From assembly GCA_002753515.1 (NCBI GenBank), contig PEAK01000009.1, positions 1-64,000 of the forward strand: 64,000 bases of DNA. The letters are read 5' to 3'. Below the pieces are notes generated by a model. That model saw only the letters and a program-made list of their open reading frames with translations. It was not told the origin of the DNA and ran no database searches. Below, in pieces: positions 46,201 through 56,000 of this stretch. Each line of letters opens with the position of its first letter. The stretch's first letter is position 1. Source of the stretch: Magnetococcales bacterium (GTDB lineage: Bacteria > Pseudomonadota > Magnetococcia > Magnetococcales > UBA8363). A program made the position numbers and the translations under genes.

Positions 46201-46722
46201 TTAAGCCGCTTTTTCGCCCGCCAAGGCCCCTTTGCCTTGCGCACCCGCATTTTGCAGTAACGAAAGCTCTGACGAGGAAAAAATTTTGTCGGTATCCAGA
46301 AGAATGACAAAATGGTCGCCTTGTTTACCCATCCCCCGCATAAAATCGGTACGCATTCCCGTACCAATCTTGGGGGCGGGATCAATATGTTCTGGATCCA
46401 GCTCCATCACTTCCTTGACCGAATCCGCCATGGCCCCGATCACCGTCGTCACCTCTTCCTGCACCACATCGATAATGATGATACAGGTATTGACCGTCCT
46501 TTCACTCTTGGCCATGCCAAACTTTAAACGCAAATCCACGACTGGTACCACACTGCCACGCAGATTGATCACCCCACACATGAAATCGGGAGTCCTCGGA
46601 ATCTTGGTCAAAGAGGTCCATTCCAAGACTTCCTTGATTTTGGAAATCTCAATGGCATACACCTCTTTATCCAGGTGAAACGTCAAAAATTGCGTTGATA
46701 CGGTAATCCCCGGTACGCTCAT
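46201..46722 (-). CDS. cheW: Chemotaxis adaptor CheW
   Basis: 173 residues, a single CheW fold with QFLTFHLDKEVYAIEISKIKEVLEW, ITKIP-like TKIPRTPDFMCGVINLRGSVVPVVDL, and VIGAMADSVKEVMEL. It couples chemoreceptors to CheA at the membrane array. A good ribosome-binding site (GGGGAGG) precedes the ATG at 46722. It lies 26 bases downstream of the receptor gene, forming a receptor-CheW pair. cheA, cheY and cheR/B are not in the window. Confidence 0.95.
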   Translation of the reverse strand: MSVPGITVSTQFLTFHLDKEVYAIEISKIKEVLEWTSLTKIPRTPDFMCGVINLRGSVVPVVDLRLKFGMAKSERTVNTCIIIIDVVQEEVTTVIGAMADSVKEVMELDPEHIDPAPKIGTGMRTDFMRGMGKQGDHFVILLDTDKIFSSSELSLLQNAGAQGKGALAGEKAA

Positions 46723-46748
46723 AGCCCTATCCTCCCCTGGTCAATCAA

Positions 46749-48452
46749 TCAAAATGATTCAAACTCATCATCGGCATGTTTGTCTTGGCCCATCTTGAGA
46801 TCCACCCCATCCGATTTGGGTGGAGGCAAGGCCACCGCCTTTTTCTTCCCGGCATGAAGAACCGGTTTTTTAATATGGGCGACCTGGGTCTTGTGATGAG
46901 ACTTGGACGGCGTGCCACGCCCCACTATCCTGGACTGATTCCCCAGATTGAAAAAAGCAACGGATTGGCCCATCATGTCGGCCTGGGCATTCAGCTCTTC
47001 CGCCGTGGCCGCCATTTCCTCTGAAGCACCTGCATTTTGCTGGATCACCTGATCCAATTGTTGAATCGCCTGGTTAATCTGCGATGCCCCTTGATTCTGT
47101 TCCTGGCTTGAAGCGGCAATTTCCTGGATTAGTTCTGCGGTTTTTTGTATGTCAGGGACCAGTTTGTTGATAATCCCGCCCGCTTTCTCCGCCACGCTGA
47201 CACTTGAAGCGGACAATTGACTGATCTCGCCCGCAGCCGACTGACTGCGTTCCGCCAGTTTTCTCACCTCGGCGGCGACCACCGCGAACCCCTTGCCATG
47301 CTCCCCCGCACGAGCTGCTTCGATAGCGGCGTTCAAGGCCAACAGATTCGTCTGCCGCGCAATTTCTTCAATGATTCCGATCTTGGAAGCAATCTCCTTC
47401 ATGGCCTGTACCGCTTCACCGACAGCCGCGCCCCCTTCCTCCGCATCCTTGGCCGCTTTTTGTGCAATGGTCTGGGTGGTTGAGGAATTATCGGTGTTCT
47501 GCGAAATATTGGACGACATCTCCTCCATGGCCGAAGAGGTTTCCTCAATGGAAGCGGCCTGTTGCGTAGCCCCCTGAGACAATCCCTGCGCCGCATCGGA
47601 AATTTGCGTACTCCCCGAAGAAACCTGCGCCGAAGCCGCGGCGACATCGCCAATCACCTGCCTGAGCTTGTCCGTCATCTTGTTCATCGCCGCACCCAGG
47701 GTTCCCACCTCATCGTGCCGATCAATGGTAACCGATTGCGTCAAATCGCCATTCGCCAAGGCTTCGGCTAGCCGCACCCCCTCGTTTAATGGAACGGTAA
47801 TGGAACGGGATATGCTAAATCCCAGCAACAGTCCAAAAACCAGAGCAAATACGGTAAATCCCACGATCAGATTGCGACTGGCGTGGTACAGCGCCGTGTT
47901 GTCGTCCGATACTTGCTTGGCGCGGGCTTCCTTGAAGTGAGATATTTCCTCGACCCGTTTATCAACCACATTGAGCTTTTCCCGAGCCTTGCCAAAACTC
48001 AACTCGGTAGCTTTTTTGAGAGCATCCGCACCCTCGCCCTGAGCCATTTTGATCACTTCCTTATGAACCAATTGCCATTCGGCAATCTCCGACTCCAACT
48101 TACCCACCAAGTCCTTACCCTTTTCGGTATAAAACTTGGTCTTGGTTTCCGCCATATCTTTCTGGAGTTCTTGATAGAGTGCAGGTAGCTGACCTAAATA
48201 TCTCTCTTTCATCTCCTTGGAGGCTGCAAGTAAAAAATTTTTTTCTGCACGGACGATTTTATTAATATCAATATAGACCTCCTTGATGATTTTCACCCCT
48301 TGCAATTCATACTCATACATTTGCGTGTCGGCCGCATCCAACGCACCCATATTGACGATGCCAATTCCCCCAACACCTGCCATCAGAGCCAAGATGAATA
48401 AAAAGGCAGCAATCAGCTTGGTGCCAATTTTCATATCTTTAATCCACTGCAT
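46749..48452 (-). CDS. Methyl-accepting chemotaxis protein
   Basis: 567 residues, classic transmembrane receptor. TM1 ([21 protein letters not shown]), a periplasmic four-helix-bundle sensor of ~150 residues, TM2 ([20 protein letters not shown]), HAMP, then the signalling hairpin with the invariant tip [20 protein letters not shown]. Gln/Glu pairs suited to methylation flank it. The C-terminus ends in a basic/acidic tail without an NWETF tether for CheR. The ATG at 48452 follows GGGAGAAGAGGG; the longer frame begins with TTG. It is cotranscribed with cheW from the strong promoter at 48485-48513. Confidence 0.95.
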   Translation of the reverse strand: MQWIKDMKIGTKLIAAFLFILALMAGVGGIGIVNMGALDAADTQMYEYELQGVKIIKEVYIDINKIVRAEKNFLLAASKEMKERYLGQLPALYQELQKDMAETKTKFYTEKGKDLVGKLESEIAEWQLVHKEVIKMAQGEGADALKKATELSFGKAREKLNVVDKRVEEISHFKEARAKQVSDDNTALYHASRNLIVGFTVFALVFGLLLGFSISRSITVPLNEGVRLAEALANGDLTQSVTIDRHDEVGTLGAAMNKMTDKLRQVIGDVAAASAQVSSGSTQISDAAQGLSQGATQQAASIEETSSAMEEMSSNISQNTDNSSTTQTIAQKAAKDAEEGGAAVGEAVQAMKEIASKIGIIEEIARQTNLLALNAAIEAARAGEHGKGFAVVAAEVRKLAERSQSAAGEISQLSASSVSVAEKAGGIINKLVPDIQKTAELIQEIAASSQEQNQGASQINQAIQQLDQVIQQNAGASEEMAATAEELNAQADMMGQSVAFFNLGNQSRIVGRGTPSKSHHKTQVAHIKKPVLHAGKKKAVALPPPKSDGVDLKMGQDKHADDEFESF

Positions 48453-48469
48453 CGCCCTCTTCTCCCACG

Positions 48470-48486
48470 ATTGTTTGTTGAACAAT
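48470..48486. promoter_or_regulatory. 17-bp palindrome at the receptor gene transcription start
   Basis: ATTGTTTGTTGAACAAT: perfect 6-base arms with a 5-base centre. It covers the region just downstream of the -10 box of the promoter at 48485-48513, an ideal position for a repressor. The regulator is unknown. Confidence 0.4.
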
Positions 48487-48513
48487 TATACAATCTATTT
48501 ATCACTCCATCAA
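48485..48513 (-). promoter_or_regulatory. Sigma-70 promoter of the receptor-cheW operon
   Basis: Minus strand: TTGATG (48508-48513), a 17-base spacer, and a perfect TATAAT (48485-48490). Predicted transcription start near 48478, giving a ~26-base leader before the ATG at 48452. It is a housekeeping-type rather than a flagellar sigma-28 promoter. Confidence 0.75.
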
Positions 48514-48702
48514 ATCCATTTGGAGCAATCTTGATGAATAACCCGATTCAATGAACACCCGTACATATCCGTTGAACTCCTACACGATCCAACGGCCCTA
48601 AGCAAATCAAATATTTTATTGTTTATGTCAACCAAATCTATCATCCTGAGCTCTACCACGATTGTTTGCTTCCGTTTCAGTCGGCCCGGGAAGGATACCA
48701 AT

Positions 48703-48727
48703 AAAAAAGCGGCCCCGAAGAGCCGCC
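48703..48727 (-). terminator. Intrinsic terminator after the sulfur-globule-like genes
   Basis: Minus strand: GCGGCTC-TTCG-GGGCCGC, a 7-base stem (one G-T pair) with a UUCG tetraloop, followed directly by TTTTTT. It lies 26 bases past the stop of the gene at 48753. A textbook factor-independent terminator ending the exported-protein cluster. Confidence 0.9.
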
Positions 48728-48752
48728 TTGAACACCATCCGAAGCAACCGGC

Positions 48753-49229
48753 TTATTTGCCGGGAGCGGCCTCTGCAGGTGCTGGAGAAGCCGGAGGGGC
48801 ACCCCAACCCGGGCCACCATAACCACCTCCCGGATAACCACCACCCCAACCCGGACCACCGTAACCACCTCCCGGATAACCACCACCCCAACCCGGACCA
48901 CCCCAACCACCACCCGGGTATCCGCCATAGGGACCATAGCCATAGCCGTTGTTCATACCGTTGTTCCAACCGTTGTTCCAACCGTTGTTCCAACCATTAT
49001 TACCCGAACCACCGCCATCGCCGCTCATATTGAAACCAAAGCTTCCTGAACCCCGGCCACTCCCACTACCATTGCCGTTGCCATTGCCGTTGTTCATCCA
49101 ATTGTTGCCCCAGTTGCCATTATTATAGCCGGGACCATTACCCCACCAAGCCGATGCCTCCTTGGCCTGGATCATACCCATGCCACCCAACAAGGCGGCG
49201 ACTGCCATCGCAGTCAGTGTTTTTTTCAT
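48753..49229 (-). CDS. Sulfur-globule-protein-like exported Gly/Asn/Trp/Tyr-rich protein
   Basis: 158 residues. A 27-residue signal peptide (KKTLTAMAVAALLGGMGM...EASA) leaves a mature protein beginning WWGNGPG. The rest is built of GN/NNGW repeats, the segment GSGSGRGSGSFGFNMSG, three YPGGGYGGPGWGGG repeats, and an Ala/Pro tail. Small, Gly/aromatic-rich exported proteins with WWGxGPG and FNxS segments are typical of the sulfur globule envelope proteins of purple sulfur bacteria (SgpA/SgpB type), which coat periplasmic sulfur. Composition is low-complexity, so the assignment rests on pattern rather than alignment. GGAG lies seven bases before the ATG. Paired with the next gene upstream. Confidence 0.7.
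   Translation of the reverse strand: MKKTLTAMAVAALLGGMGMIQAKEASAWWGNGPGYNNGNWGNNWMNNGNGNGNGSGSGRGSGSFGFNMSGDGGGSGNNGWNNGWNNGWNNGMNNGYGYGPYGGYPGGGWGGPGWGGGYPGGGYGGPGWGGGYPGGGYGGPGWGAPPASPAPAEAAPGK
48804..48925. repeat. 42-bp tandem repeats within the sulfur-globule-like gene
   Basis: Nearly three copies of a 42-base unit start at 48804, 48846 and 48888, each encoding 14 residues (GGGYPGGGYGGPGW). Shorter 12-base repeats (NNGW) lie at 48956-48995. They are coding repeats, not a CRISPR array: there are no unique spacers. Confidence 0.85.
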
Positions 49230-49291
49230 ACATTTTCTCCATCAGGTTGATTAAAAAACAAAATTTCGGACAAAAAATCGAACTATCCAAA

Positions 49292-49675
49292 CTACCACCC
49301 CCAGCCACCAGGACCTCCCCAGCCGCCAGGACCTCCCCAACCGCCAGGACCCCAACCACCAGGCCCCCAACCACCGGGTCCCCAACCATTATTGCCCCAG
49401 CCATTGTTACCCCAGCCGTTGTTCCACATGTTGTTCCAGCCATCGCGGGTCCAGCCGTCCACATCGCCTTCAATTTTAAAATTGAGCCGCCCCGAACCAC
49501 GACCGCTACCATTATTGTTCCAATTATTGTTATTACCCCAATTATTTCCCCAGTTATTCCATCCCGGACCATCGCCCCATCCCGGCCCCCACCAAGCCAG
49601 AGAGTCCGCAGGAGCCATTGCCAGAATACCACCGAGCAACGCCAGCAAAGTTACCATATAATATTTTTTTCTCAT
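49292..49675 (-). CDS. Second sulfur-globule-protein-like exported protein
   Basis: 127 residues, paralogue of the next gene downstream. It has a 27-residue signal peptide (VTLLALLGGILAMAPADSLA) and a mature start WWGPGWGDGPG, exactly parallel to its neighbour. Then come Asn/Trp repeats, GSGRGSGRLNFKIEGDVDGW, NNGWGNNGW and a terminal GGWGPGGWGP repeat. The shared signal length, WW start and GSGRGSG-x-F/L-x-F core make common ancestry likely. The ATG at 49675 follows AGGAG; the longer frame to 49855 adds an unrelated leader. The downstream gene is 62 bases away with no terminator between them, so the pair should be cotranscribed. Confidence 0.7.
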   Translation of the reverse strand: MRKKYYMVTLLALLGGILAMAPADSLAWWGPGWGDGPGWNNWGNNWGNNNNWNNNGSGRGSGRLNFKIEGDVDGWTRDGWNNMWNNGWGNNGWGNNGWGPGGWGPGGWGPGGWGGPGGWGGPGGWGW

Positions 49676-49882
49676 AACCATACTCCTCGCCACAAGAAAA
49701 GGAAAACCACCACCCTGCGACCTGCCGGAAAAGCAAAGGATCCTCATCCACGGGAAGACCCCCAGCACGCCTGCGGTGAATAAAACACCGGCGAACCACC
49801 CCTGGTCCCCCGGACATGCCAACAACTCAAAATACCCTTGATCTTTCGTAATCAAGAAATGCTCTCAGCCAACCCACTCAAC

Positions 49883-50530
49883 CTACGGGTAATTGCCACC
49901 CCACGCACGATCATCCCACCGATAAGGCGACCCGTAGTACCGATTTCCTAACGTATCCCACGGTCGGTCCATACCATACCCGGGACCATAGCCATTTTGG
50001 ATACCATAGCGGTTCCCATTCCAGGAACCATCGGGACCCGGTAACAGGGGTGCCCCGTGTTCCCATGGTGCCACGGCTCCAGCCCCGTAATACCCTTTAC
50101 TCATCTCCCAGTCCCAATCCGCATAGGGGGAAGAGGAGATCCAAGGGTCATACTCCATCAGTGGAGAACCCCAATACCCCCCCCACTGGTTCGCCCCCCA
50201 AGGGTCATACATGGGAACCGGGGCCCGATAGCGCCGCACGTCACGTGCCCGCCCCTCTCCCGTACCATACCCGCCTTCCCCCCACCTGGGATCGTATCTT
50301 TCACCATGAGCACGGTCCCGATTCCAATCCGTTCCCCTGCCTCCCAAGCGGCCATCACCAGCATCACGATCCCGATTTGCCGCTGATTGTCCCATCTCGT
50401 GGACAAACGAACCCATAAACCTGCCAAACCGCCCCCCCAAATCCTGAAGCTCCCCACCATCACCCGCACAGGCCACCCCACTCGCCATCAGTAGCGCCAA
50501 TCCCGAAAAACCCGTGGACAGTGATCGCAT
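49883..50530 (-). CDS. Exported Gly/Tyr/Trp/Arg-rich low-complexity protein
   Basis: 215 residues with signal peptide (GLALLMASGVACA). The mature part is rich in Gly, Arg, Asp, Tyr, Trp and Pro (WGANQWGGYWGSPLMEYDPWISSS, then PGYGMDRPW). No known domain was recognised. It resembles the proteins at 51515 and 52128 in composition and in ending with Tyr/Trp/Arg-Gly segments. The ATG at 50530 follows GGTGGGAAG. Its position directly before the two sulfur-globule-like genes suggests it is another envelope or globule-associated protein, by context only. Confidence 0.65.
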   Translation of the reverse strand: MRSLSTGFSGLALLMASGVACAGDGGELQDLGGRFGRFMGSFVHEMGQSAANRDRDAGDGRLGGRGTDWNRDRAHGERYDPRWGEGGYGTGEGRARDVRRYRAPVPMYDPWGANQWGGYWGSPLMEYDPWISSSPYADWDWEMSKGYYGAGAVAPWEHGAPLLPGPDGSWNGNRYGIQNGYGPGYGMDRPWDTLGNRYYGSPYRWDDRAWGGNYP

Positions 50531-50727
50531 CTTCCCACCCCCAACCACAGTGCGCGGCAAACCATTTTCCTGAATCACTACAAGTTATCCAAAACTCGCC
50601 CATCGATTATGGCTGTGATCCCTGCCAAAGACCAGGGGATAAATTCTGATTATGTCATTATTCTAATATTATTAATTTCTAATATACAGGGTTCCAAGAG
50701 GCTTGGCAAGAAAAAATATCCCCCCCT

Positions 50728-51426
50728 CTATTTATTTTCCGTCCCACCCGCAACCGATGCGGGTTGCACCTTTTTAAATCCTTCCGGCACCTCAAAAAGG
50801 GCGGCTGCCTGGGGCTCGATGCGAATATTCTCCAAAGTGACTTCCAACCCATCGACATAAAGCTCACGGACAGCAATCCTCAAAAGCCTGTCCACCCACA
50901 TCCGCCCATAAGGCTTGACCCCCCCCTGATCGGAACGCAAGGATATCTCCCAAAGACGCGTCTCCCGCCCTCCAACACTTTGAACCCCCATCTCACGACA
51001 AACAAACCGTCGATCCTTGCGACACGGACTTTCCGGCTCATCCGGAAGCGGAGGACGTGCAATGTCCAATCCTTCCGACTCCGTGTATTCCTTGGTTGTG
51101 GGAGACAGCATCCACATCCGTTTTTCCCGAGGACGGAAAATCATCCACACCGACTGCCCCATCCTTTCCCCTTCGGTTCGCACCCCATCGCGACCGACAT
51201 ACATCCGTCCCCTGCTCGTTCCATTGTTATCCTTGGCACCCTTACGCACCACATCAGCGGAAAATTCCTGAATCGGATCCACCATCGAACTTTTTTTATC
51301 CTCAGCACGCACCCATGACGCGCAGCATAAAAAGGCCAGAAGCAAAGCCCCCAGCCTGACCACATCCAACCGCAAACCAAACGGCAAAACGTTGTAAAAG
51401 AAGGCCATCACAACCTGCCATGGCAT
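50728..51426 (-). CDS. Exported LolA/DUF4412-like beta-barrel-fold protein
   Basis: 232 residues. The signal peptide ends in CCASWVRA (cleavage near 41). The mature protein reads like a half-open LolA/DUF4412 beta fold: EFSADVVRKGAKDNNG, GRMYVGRDGVRTEGERMGQ, WMIFRPREKRMWMLSPTTKEY, and a closing LFEVPEGFKKV. Two Cys (ESPCRKDRRFVC) could form a disulfide. Such folds carry or sense lipid moieties in the periplasm; pairing with an RND pump recalls RND systems that work with LolA-like partners. Function is not established. The ATG at 51426 is kept; a second ATG at 51408 is possible. Confidence 0.7.
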   Translation of the reverse strand: MPWQVVMAFFYNVLPFGLRLDVVRLGALLLAFLCCASWVRAEDKKSSMVDPIQEFSADVVRKGAKDNNGTSRGRMYVGRDGVRTEGERMGQSVWMIFRPREKRMWMLSPTTKEYTESEGLDIARPPLPDEPESPCRKDRRFVCREMGVQSVGGRETRLWEISLRSDQGGVKPYGRMWVDRLLRIAVRELYVDGLEVTLENIRIEPQAAALFEVPEGFKKVQPASVAGGTENK

Positions 51427-51514
51427 GCATGAATTTCTGAAAGACCAGACCTGACCCGGCCACTCCTGACGTCAATCATCCGCAACCCAACTCCCAATAA
51501 ATCCGGTTTCACAC

Positions 51515-52024
51515 TCACCAATCAAAGGGATCTGGATAATAATAAGGAGGCCCCATTCTATTGCCCCACCACCCGGGATCCGCATACCTTTCCCCCAACC
51601 TGCGCCATCCCCAGCCGGAACTTCGAGACCAAGATCCCACACCGAGAGCATCATAATTAAAATCGGGCCAACCAAAAGTGTAGGGCATCGATGGCCTCTG
51701 GTACATGCCCATGGTACCCCAGCGACCACCATCAACACGTTCCTCATCGCCACGTCCGGTTTGCTGCCGATCCGCATTCCCTTCAGCAAACTCCGCAGGC
51801 ACTTCCCCCCACGGACGCCTCTTTTCAGCACCCCCGGACTTGGATTCAGGCAAAGTTGGCTCGGCACCTACCCCATGATCGCGACGAAACGTCCCTGTGC
51901 CGCCATCAGTCCCAGGACGCAGACGGTAATACTCGCTACCCCACGGCAGCTCACCCGCTTGACCTGTACCAATGGACATCCCAACCAACAACGCAGTCAC
52001 TGCCACTCGAAGATATGTCGACAT
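51515..52024 (-). CDS. Exported Gly/Arg/Tyr/Trp-rich protein
   Basis: 169 residues with signal peptide (VAVTALLVGMSIGTGQA). The mature chain is hydrophilic, rich in Gly, Arg, Glu and aromatic residues, ending GPPYYYPDPFDW. No domain recognised. It shares style with the genes at 49883 and 52128 (WG-x-Y, DPGWWGN, RPSMPYTFGWPDF). The ATG at 52024 was chosen over an upstream GTG. Cotranscription with its neighbours is likely from the short gaps and common strand. Confidence 0.6.
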   Translation of the reverse strand: MSTYLRVAVTALLVGMSIGTGQAGELPWGSEYYRLRPGTDGGTGTFRRDHGVGAEPTLPESKSGGAEKRRPWGEVPAEFAEGNADRQQTGRGDEERVDGGRWGTMGMYQRPSMPYTFGWPDFNYDALGVGSWSRSSGWGWRRLGERYADPGWWGNRMGPPYYYPDPFDW

Positions 52025-52127
52025 GTCGTCCCAACCCACCGTCGACCCAAAACCAATGCCTTCATTGTTAAATCACATCCTTGAAGAAAACCGACAGCCC
52101 CGACAACTGACAAACATCATACCAAGT

Positions 52128-53060
52128 CTAACGCCACGGGCCACGATAGCCGCCACCATTGAGTGAAAAATCCTCCGGCCCCAGGTAAGGATCCGTGGGA
52201 AATCGGTTCCATCCATCCCGCTCATATCCAGAATCGTACGGGCGCATCCACGTGTTTGGAGAAGAATTCCATCCTGATCCCCGACTATCGCGATTCACCG
52301 CATCATAGCGACTGCCCCAGGAAAATGCCGCACCACCTGTGCTGTTACCACTTCTGGAGGCATCATACCCCCCGCGCCCGGAATAATCACCAGCCCACCC
52401 TCGATCCAAGGCCGGACCTTCGCCATAGCGGTTGGCATAAGGGGGGGCATCTCGGTATCCGACGGATCCGGAATAATCACCCGGGTAACCCGCTCCGGGG
52501 TTCACCCGGTAGCCATTCTCCTGACCATAGCCCCCGAGACCATCACCCCGATTCCCGGCATTCAATCCATTCTGGCCAACCGGAGGGAGCCCTGGCCCGA
52601 CCGGATACGCAGGACGACGCCCTTTGCGCAAATAGTAGGGGTCAATTTCACGCCTGGGGTCCAAAGTATCCGGATCCACATCCTGCCCAGGTGGAGCAAC
52701 AGGGGCCATCGCCTCACGCCCAGCATCGTACACCCCCATTTTCGGTGACACATAAGGCGCGTCAAACACCGGCACCCCGACAGCTCGATCACCGGAATAC
52801 CGGCCTCCATCCGTACCCGAACGATCTCGAACACCCTCACCTTCATCGCGGAATCCGGGGGGAGGATCCCAATAACGACCATCCCGACCTTGCGATTCCA
52901 AGCCCCGACCCGGGGGCGGCGTCTCCAAACCTCGCGTCGGCAAATCCTTGGCTTGTCCTGTGCCCGGCTTGCTGTCCTCGCCAAACACCAATCCTGGAAT
53001 CAAACTTAAAACACCCAGCAGCGAACATCCAATCTTTGCCAAACACGATCGAGGCATCAT
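52128..53060 (-). CDS. Exported Gly/Pro/Arg/Tyr-rich protein coupled to the RND pump
   Basis: 310 residues with signal peptide (SLLGVLSLIPGLVFG). The mature part is disordered and rich in Gly, Arg, Pro, Asp and Tyr, with GDYSGSVGYRD / GDYSGRGGYD repeats and a C-terminal LGPEDFSLNGGGYRGPWR. No domain recognised. The start overlaps the RND pump stop by four bases (ATGA), so it is translated with the pump and probably works with it. It is likely secreted or a periplasmic matrix protein; intracellular action is excluded if the signal peptide is used. Confidence 0.7.
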   Translation of the reverse strand: MMPRSCLAKIGCSLLGVLSLIPGLVFGEDSKPGTGQAKDLPTRGLETPPPGRGLESQGRDGRYWDPPPGFRDEGEGVRDRSGTDGGRYSGDRAVGVPVFDAPYVSPKMGVYDAGREAMAPVAPPGQDVDPDTLDPRREIDPYYLRKGRRPAYPVGPGLPPVGQNGLNAGNRGDGLGGYGQENGYRVNPGAGYPGDYSGSVGYRDAPPYANRYGEGPALDRGWAGDYSGRGGYDASRSGNSTGGAAFSWGSRYDAVNRDSRGSGWNSSPNTWMRPYDSGYERDGWNRFPTDPYLGPEDFSLNGGGYRGPWR

Positions 53061-56000
53061 AAGTCCCCGTTACCACCTTCATTAAAACTCTTTGGTTTCA
53101 AACGAATTCCCCTACGCCCGGCAGTTCCACCCTGACCCTTCTGACCTCGAACCGGGGCGGAAGTTCCAACACCGGTCACATGTCCCGACTCCGGTTGCAC
53201 CTCCGCTTTGGGCAACTCTGCGTTCTCCTGAGTGCTGGACACAATCACGGGAGTCACTGGCACCTCTAAACCCGGCACTTCCTGACGCGAAGAAACCTCA
53301 CCTTCCCCAGATGCAGCCAACGTTGCTTCACCCTTGTCAGTCTCAGTAACACCCGCAACCGGTGAAACAACAATCTGGGGATCCACAACCGGAACGGACG
53401 CCGCTTCTTCCGAAGGGGTTGTCTTGCCTTTTTTCGCCGACCGGCCTTTATTCGTGGAAGAACCTCCCAGTCGCAAATCTTCGTCCGATACGGTTTTGCT
53501 GGCCACCGTTTTACGCATCTCGTTCTTGACAGCCGTATAGTCCGATTTGTGTGCCCCGTGCAACTCCACCGGGGCAGCACCGGCATCCGGGTCACAAGCC
53601 ACACCCCGCAACGGAATCTCGATACCCGATGCACCCATGGCCGCGAGTTCCGCAGGATCAGGATGCACAAAAGCTTTCTGTGCCGTCACACAACCCAGTG
53701 GAATAACCAACAACGTCAACAGCGTCGAGACCAGGGAGCCGAACAGCAATGAAATCGCCATCCCCTGAAAGATAAAATCGCCCAGGATGACACTCGACCC
53801 GGCCACCAAAGCCAGAGCCGTAATCAGAATGGGACGCGTTCTGGCCTTGCACGACAGGATAACCGCATCCCGTACCGAGGCCCCCTTCAGAATCTCTTGC
53901 TGGGCAAAGTCGACCAGCAGGATGGAGTTGCGGACAATGATACCCGCCAGGGCGATGAAACCAATCATCGACGTTGCCGTAAACTTGGCATTCAGCAACA
54001 TATGGCCGGGTATGATGCCCAGCAACGTCAGCGGAATCGGTGCCATGATGATAGCCGGCAAAATAAAGTTGCCGAACTCCCAAACCACCAACATGTAGAT
54101 CAGGATCAACGCCGCACCGAAAGCCATCCCCATGTCGCGGAAAGTCTCATAGGTGACCGTCCATTCGCCGGTCCACTCAAAACCCGATTGGCTGTAATTT
54201 TCCGGCGGTCCGAGATAATTACCCGACATGTAGACCCCATCCGGCGTCTTGTAGGTTTTAAGCACCTTTTCCACATCCGACATGGCATAAATCGGCGCAT
54301 CCAATCGTCCCGTCACCTCCCCGGTCACGAATTCCACCGGACGCAAATCCTTGTGGAAGATAACCGGATCCTGCATATCCTTGACAAAGCGACCCAACTC
54401 ACCCAGCGGCACCGCCGTCCCTTCCGGAGTGGAGATGGGCAGATCACTCAAACTGGAAATTTTGGATCTGATTTCCAACGGCACCTGGATGACGATATAG
54501 GTGGGCTCCAGGATGCTCCCCCCCTTGACATCACCGAGCTGCGCACCACCCATGGCCATGCCCAGATTACGGTTGATGGCATCCACGGAGATACCCCGGC
54601 GTACCGCCTTCTCGGTATCCACCTCGAAGCGCCAGAATTCAAAAGGTTTTTGGATATAATTGTCAGCATCGACAATGTTTGGGGTATTTTCAAAAATTTG
54701 TGTCAAATGCTCCGCCACCTGCCGGCGAATCGCCGCAGTCGGACCCGTCACCTCCGCCACCACCGATTGCAAAACCGGTGGTCCAGGAGGCATCTCCACA
54801 ACCTGGATGCGCGCCCCCACCCTCTTGGCATAGGGGGTCAAAATCTCGCGTGCCGCAACAGCCAAATCATGGCTGGTACGCTTGCGCAGCTTTTTATGCA
54901 GAAGCTGCACCTGAATATCCCCCTCCCACGAGTTGCGGCGCAAATAATAGTGCCGCACCATGCCATTGAAGTTGAATGGCGATGCCGAGCCAACATACGT
55001 TTGCATGGCCGTGATTTCAGGCACCTGTTCCCGCAACATTTCGGTCATACGGTTGGCAACGTTGACCGTCCTGGGTAACGCCGTCCCCTCCGGCATATGC
55101 AGGACAACGTCAAACTCCGGTTTGTTGTCCAACGGCAGGATTTTCACCGTGACCGCCGTGGTATAAAACAACAGCATTGAGGCAAAAAATCCCGCCACCA
55201 ACAAACCCAGAAAGGCAAAACCTTTAAACCGGCTATCCAGCAAACCAGGGATAACCCAACGAAAGAACCGTTCCAGACGTTCCGTGGAACGATGCTCCTT
55301 TTCCGAATGCATATGCAGCGAACGCATGCTGGGTTTGATCAATTGCGCCAGCCATGGGGTGAAAATAAATGCGGCGAACAAGGAAAACAGCATTGCCACC
55401 GAACCCAGGGCCGGAATCGGCAACATGTAGGGCCCCATCATACCCCGGACAAATCCCATGGGCAGCAGGGCGGCAATCACGGTGAACGTTGCCAAAATGG
55501 TCGGGTTTCCCACCTCGCGCACAGCATCGATGGAAATCAAATGGCAACACCTGTCTTCCAAGAGCCAGCGCCGGTAGATGTTTTCCACCACCACGATGGC
55601 ATCGTCCACCAGAATACCAATAGAAAAAATAAGGGCGAACAAGGAGACACGGTCAATCGTGTAGCCCATGATCAAGGCCGCGAAGACCGTCATCAAAATC
55701 ACCACCGGGATCACCACCAATGTCACCACCGCCGGCTTGAATCCCAAGGAATACCAAACCAACAAGGTCACCGCGATGGTGGCAATGAACAGTTTAAACA
55801 ACAACTCGTTCACCTTTTCGTTCGCCGTTTCCCCATAATTGCGCGTGACCGATACATGGACATTCTTGGGGATCAAATGGCCCTTCAACTCCGCCACCTT
55901 CGCCAACACCCCATTGGCCACCGTGACACCATTGGAACCCTTTTTCTTGGCAATGGCCAATGTCACTGCCGGTACACCGTTGGCCGGAGGGGTGTCACCC

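Larger units (their letters stand above)
48453..48752. other. Intergenic region between receptor and sulfur-globule-like genes
   Basis: 300 bases with no gene. It holds the receptor promoter and palindrome at one end and the terminator of the upstream cluster at the other. The middle (48520-48700) is AT-rich and shows nothing I can name. Confidence 0.6.

Noticed and set aside
48804-48995. CRISPR-like regular repeats
   Set aside because: The 42-base and 12-base units are contiguous coding repeats with no spacers, inside a Gly-rich exported protein gene.
53897-55078. Long plus-strand frame opposite the RND pump, His/Arg/Gln-rich
   Set aside because: Complement of the clear RND coding sequence; composition is typical of an antisense shadow.
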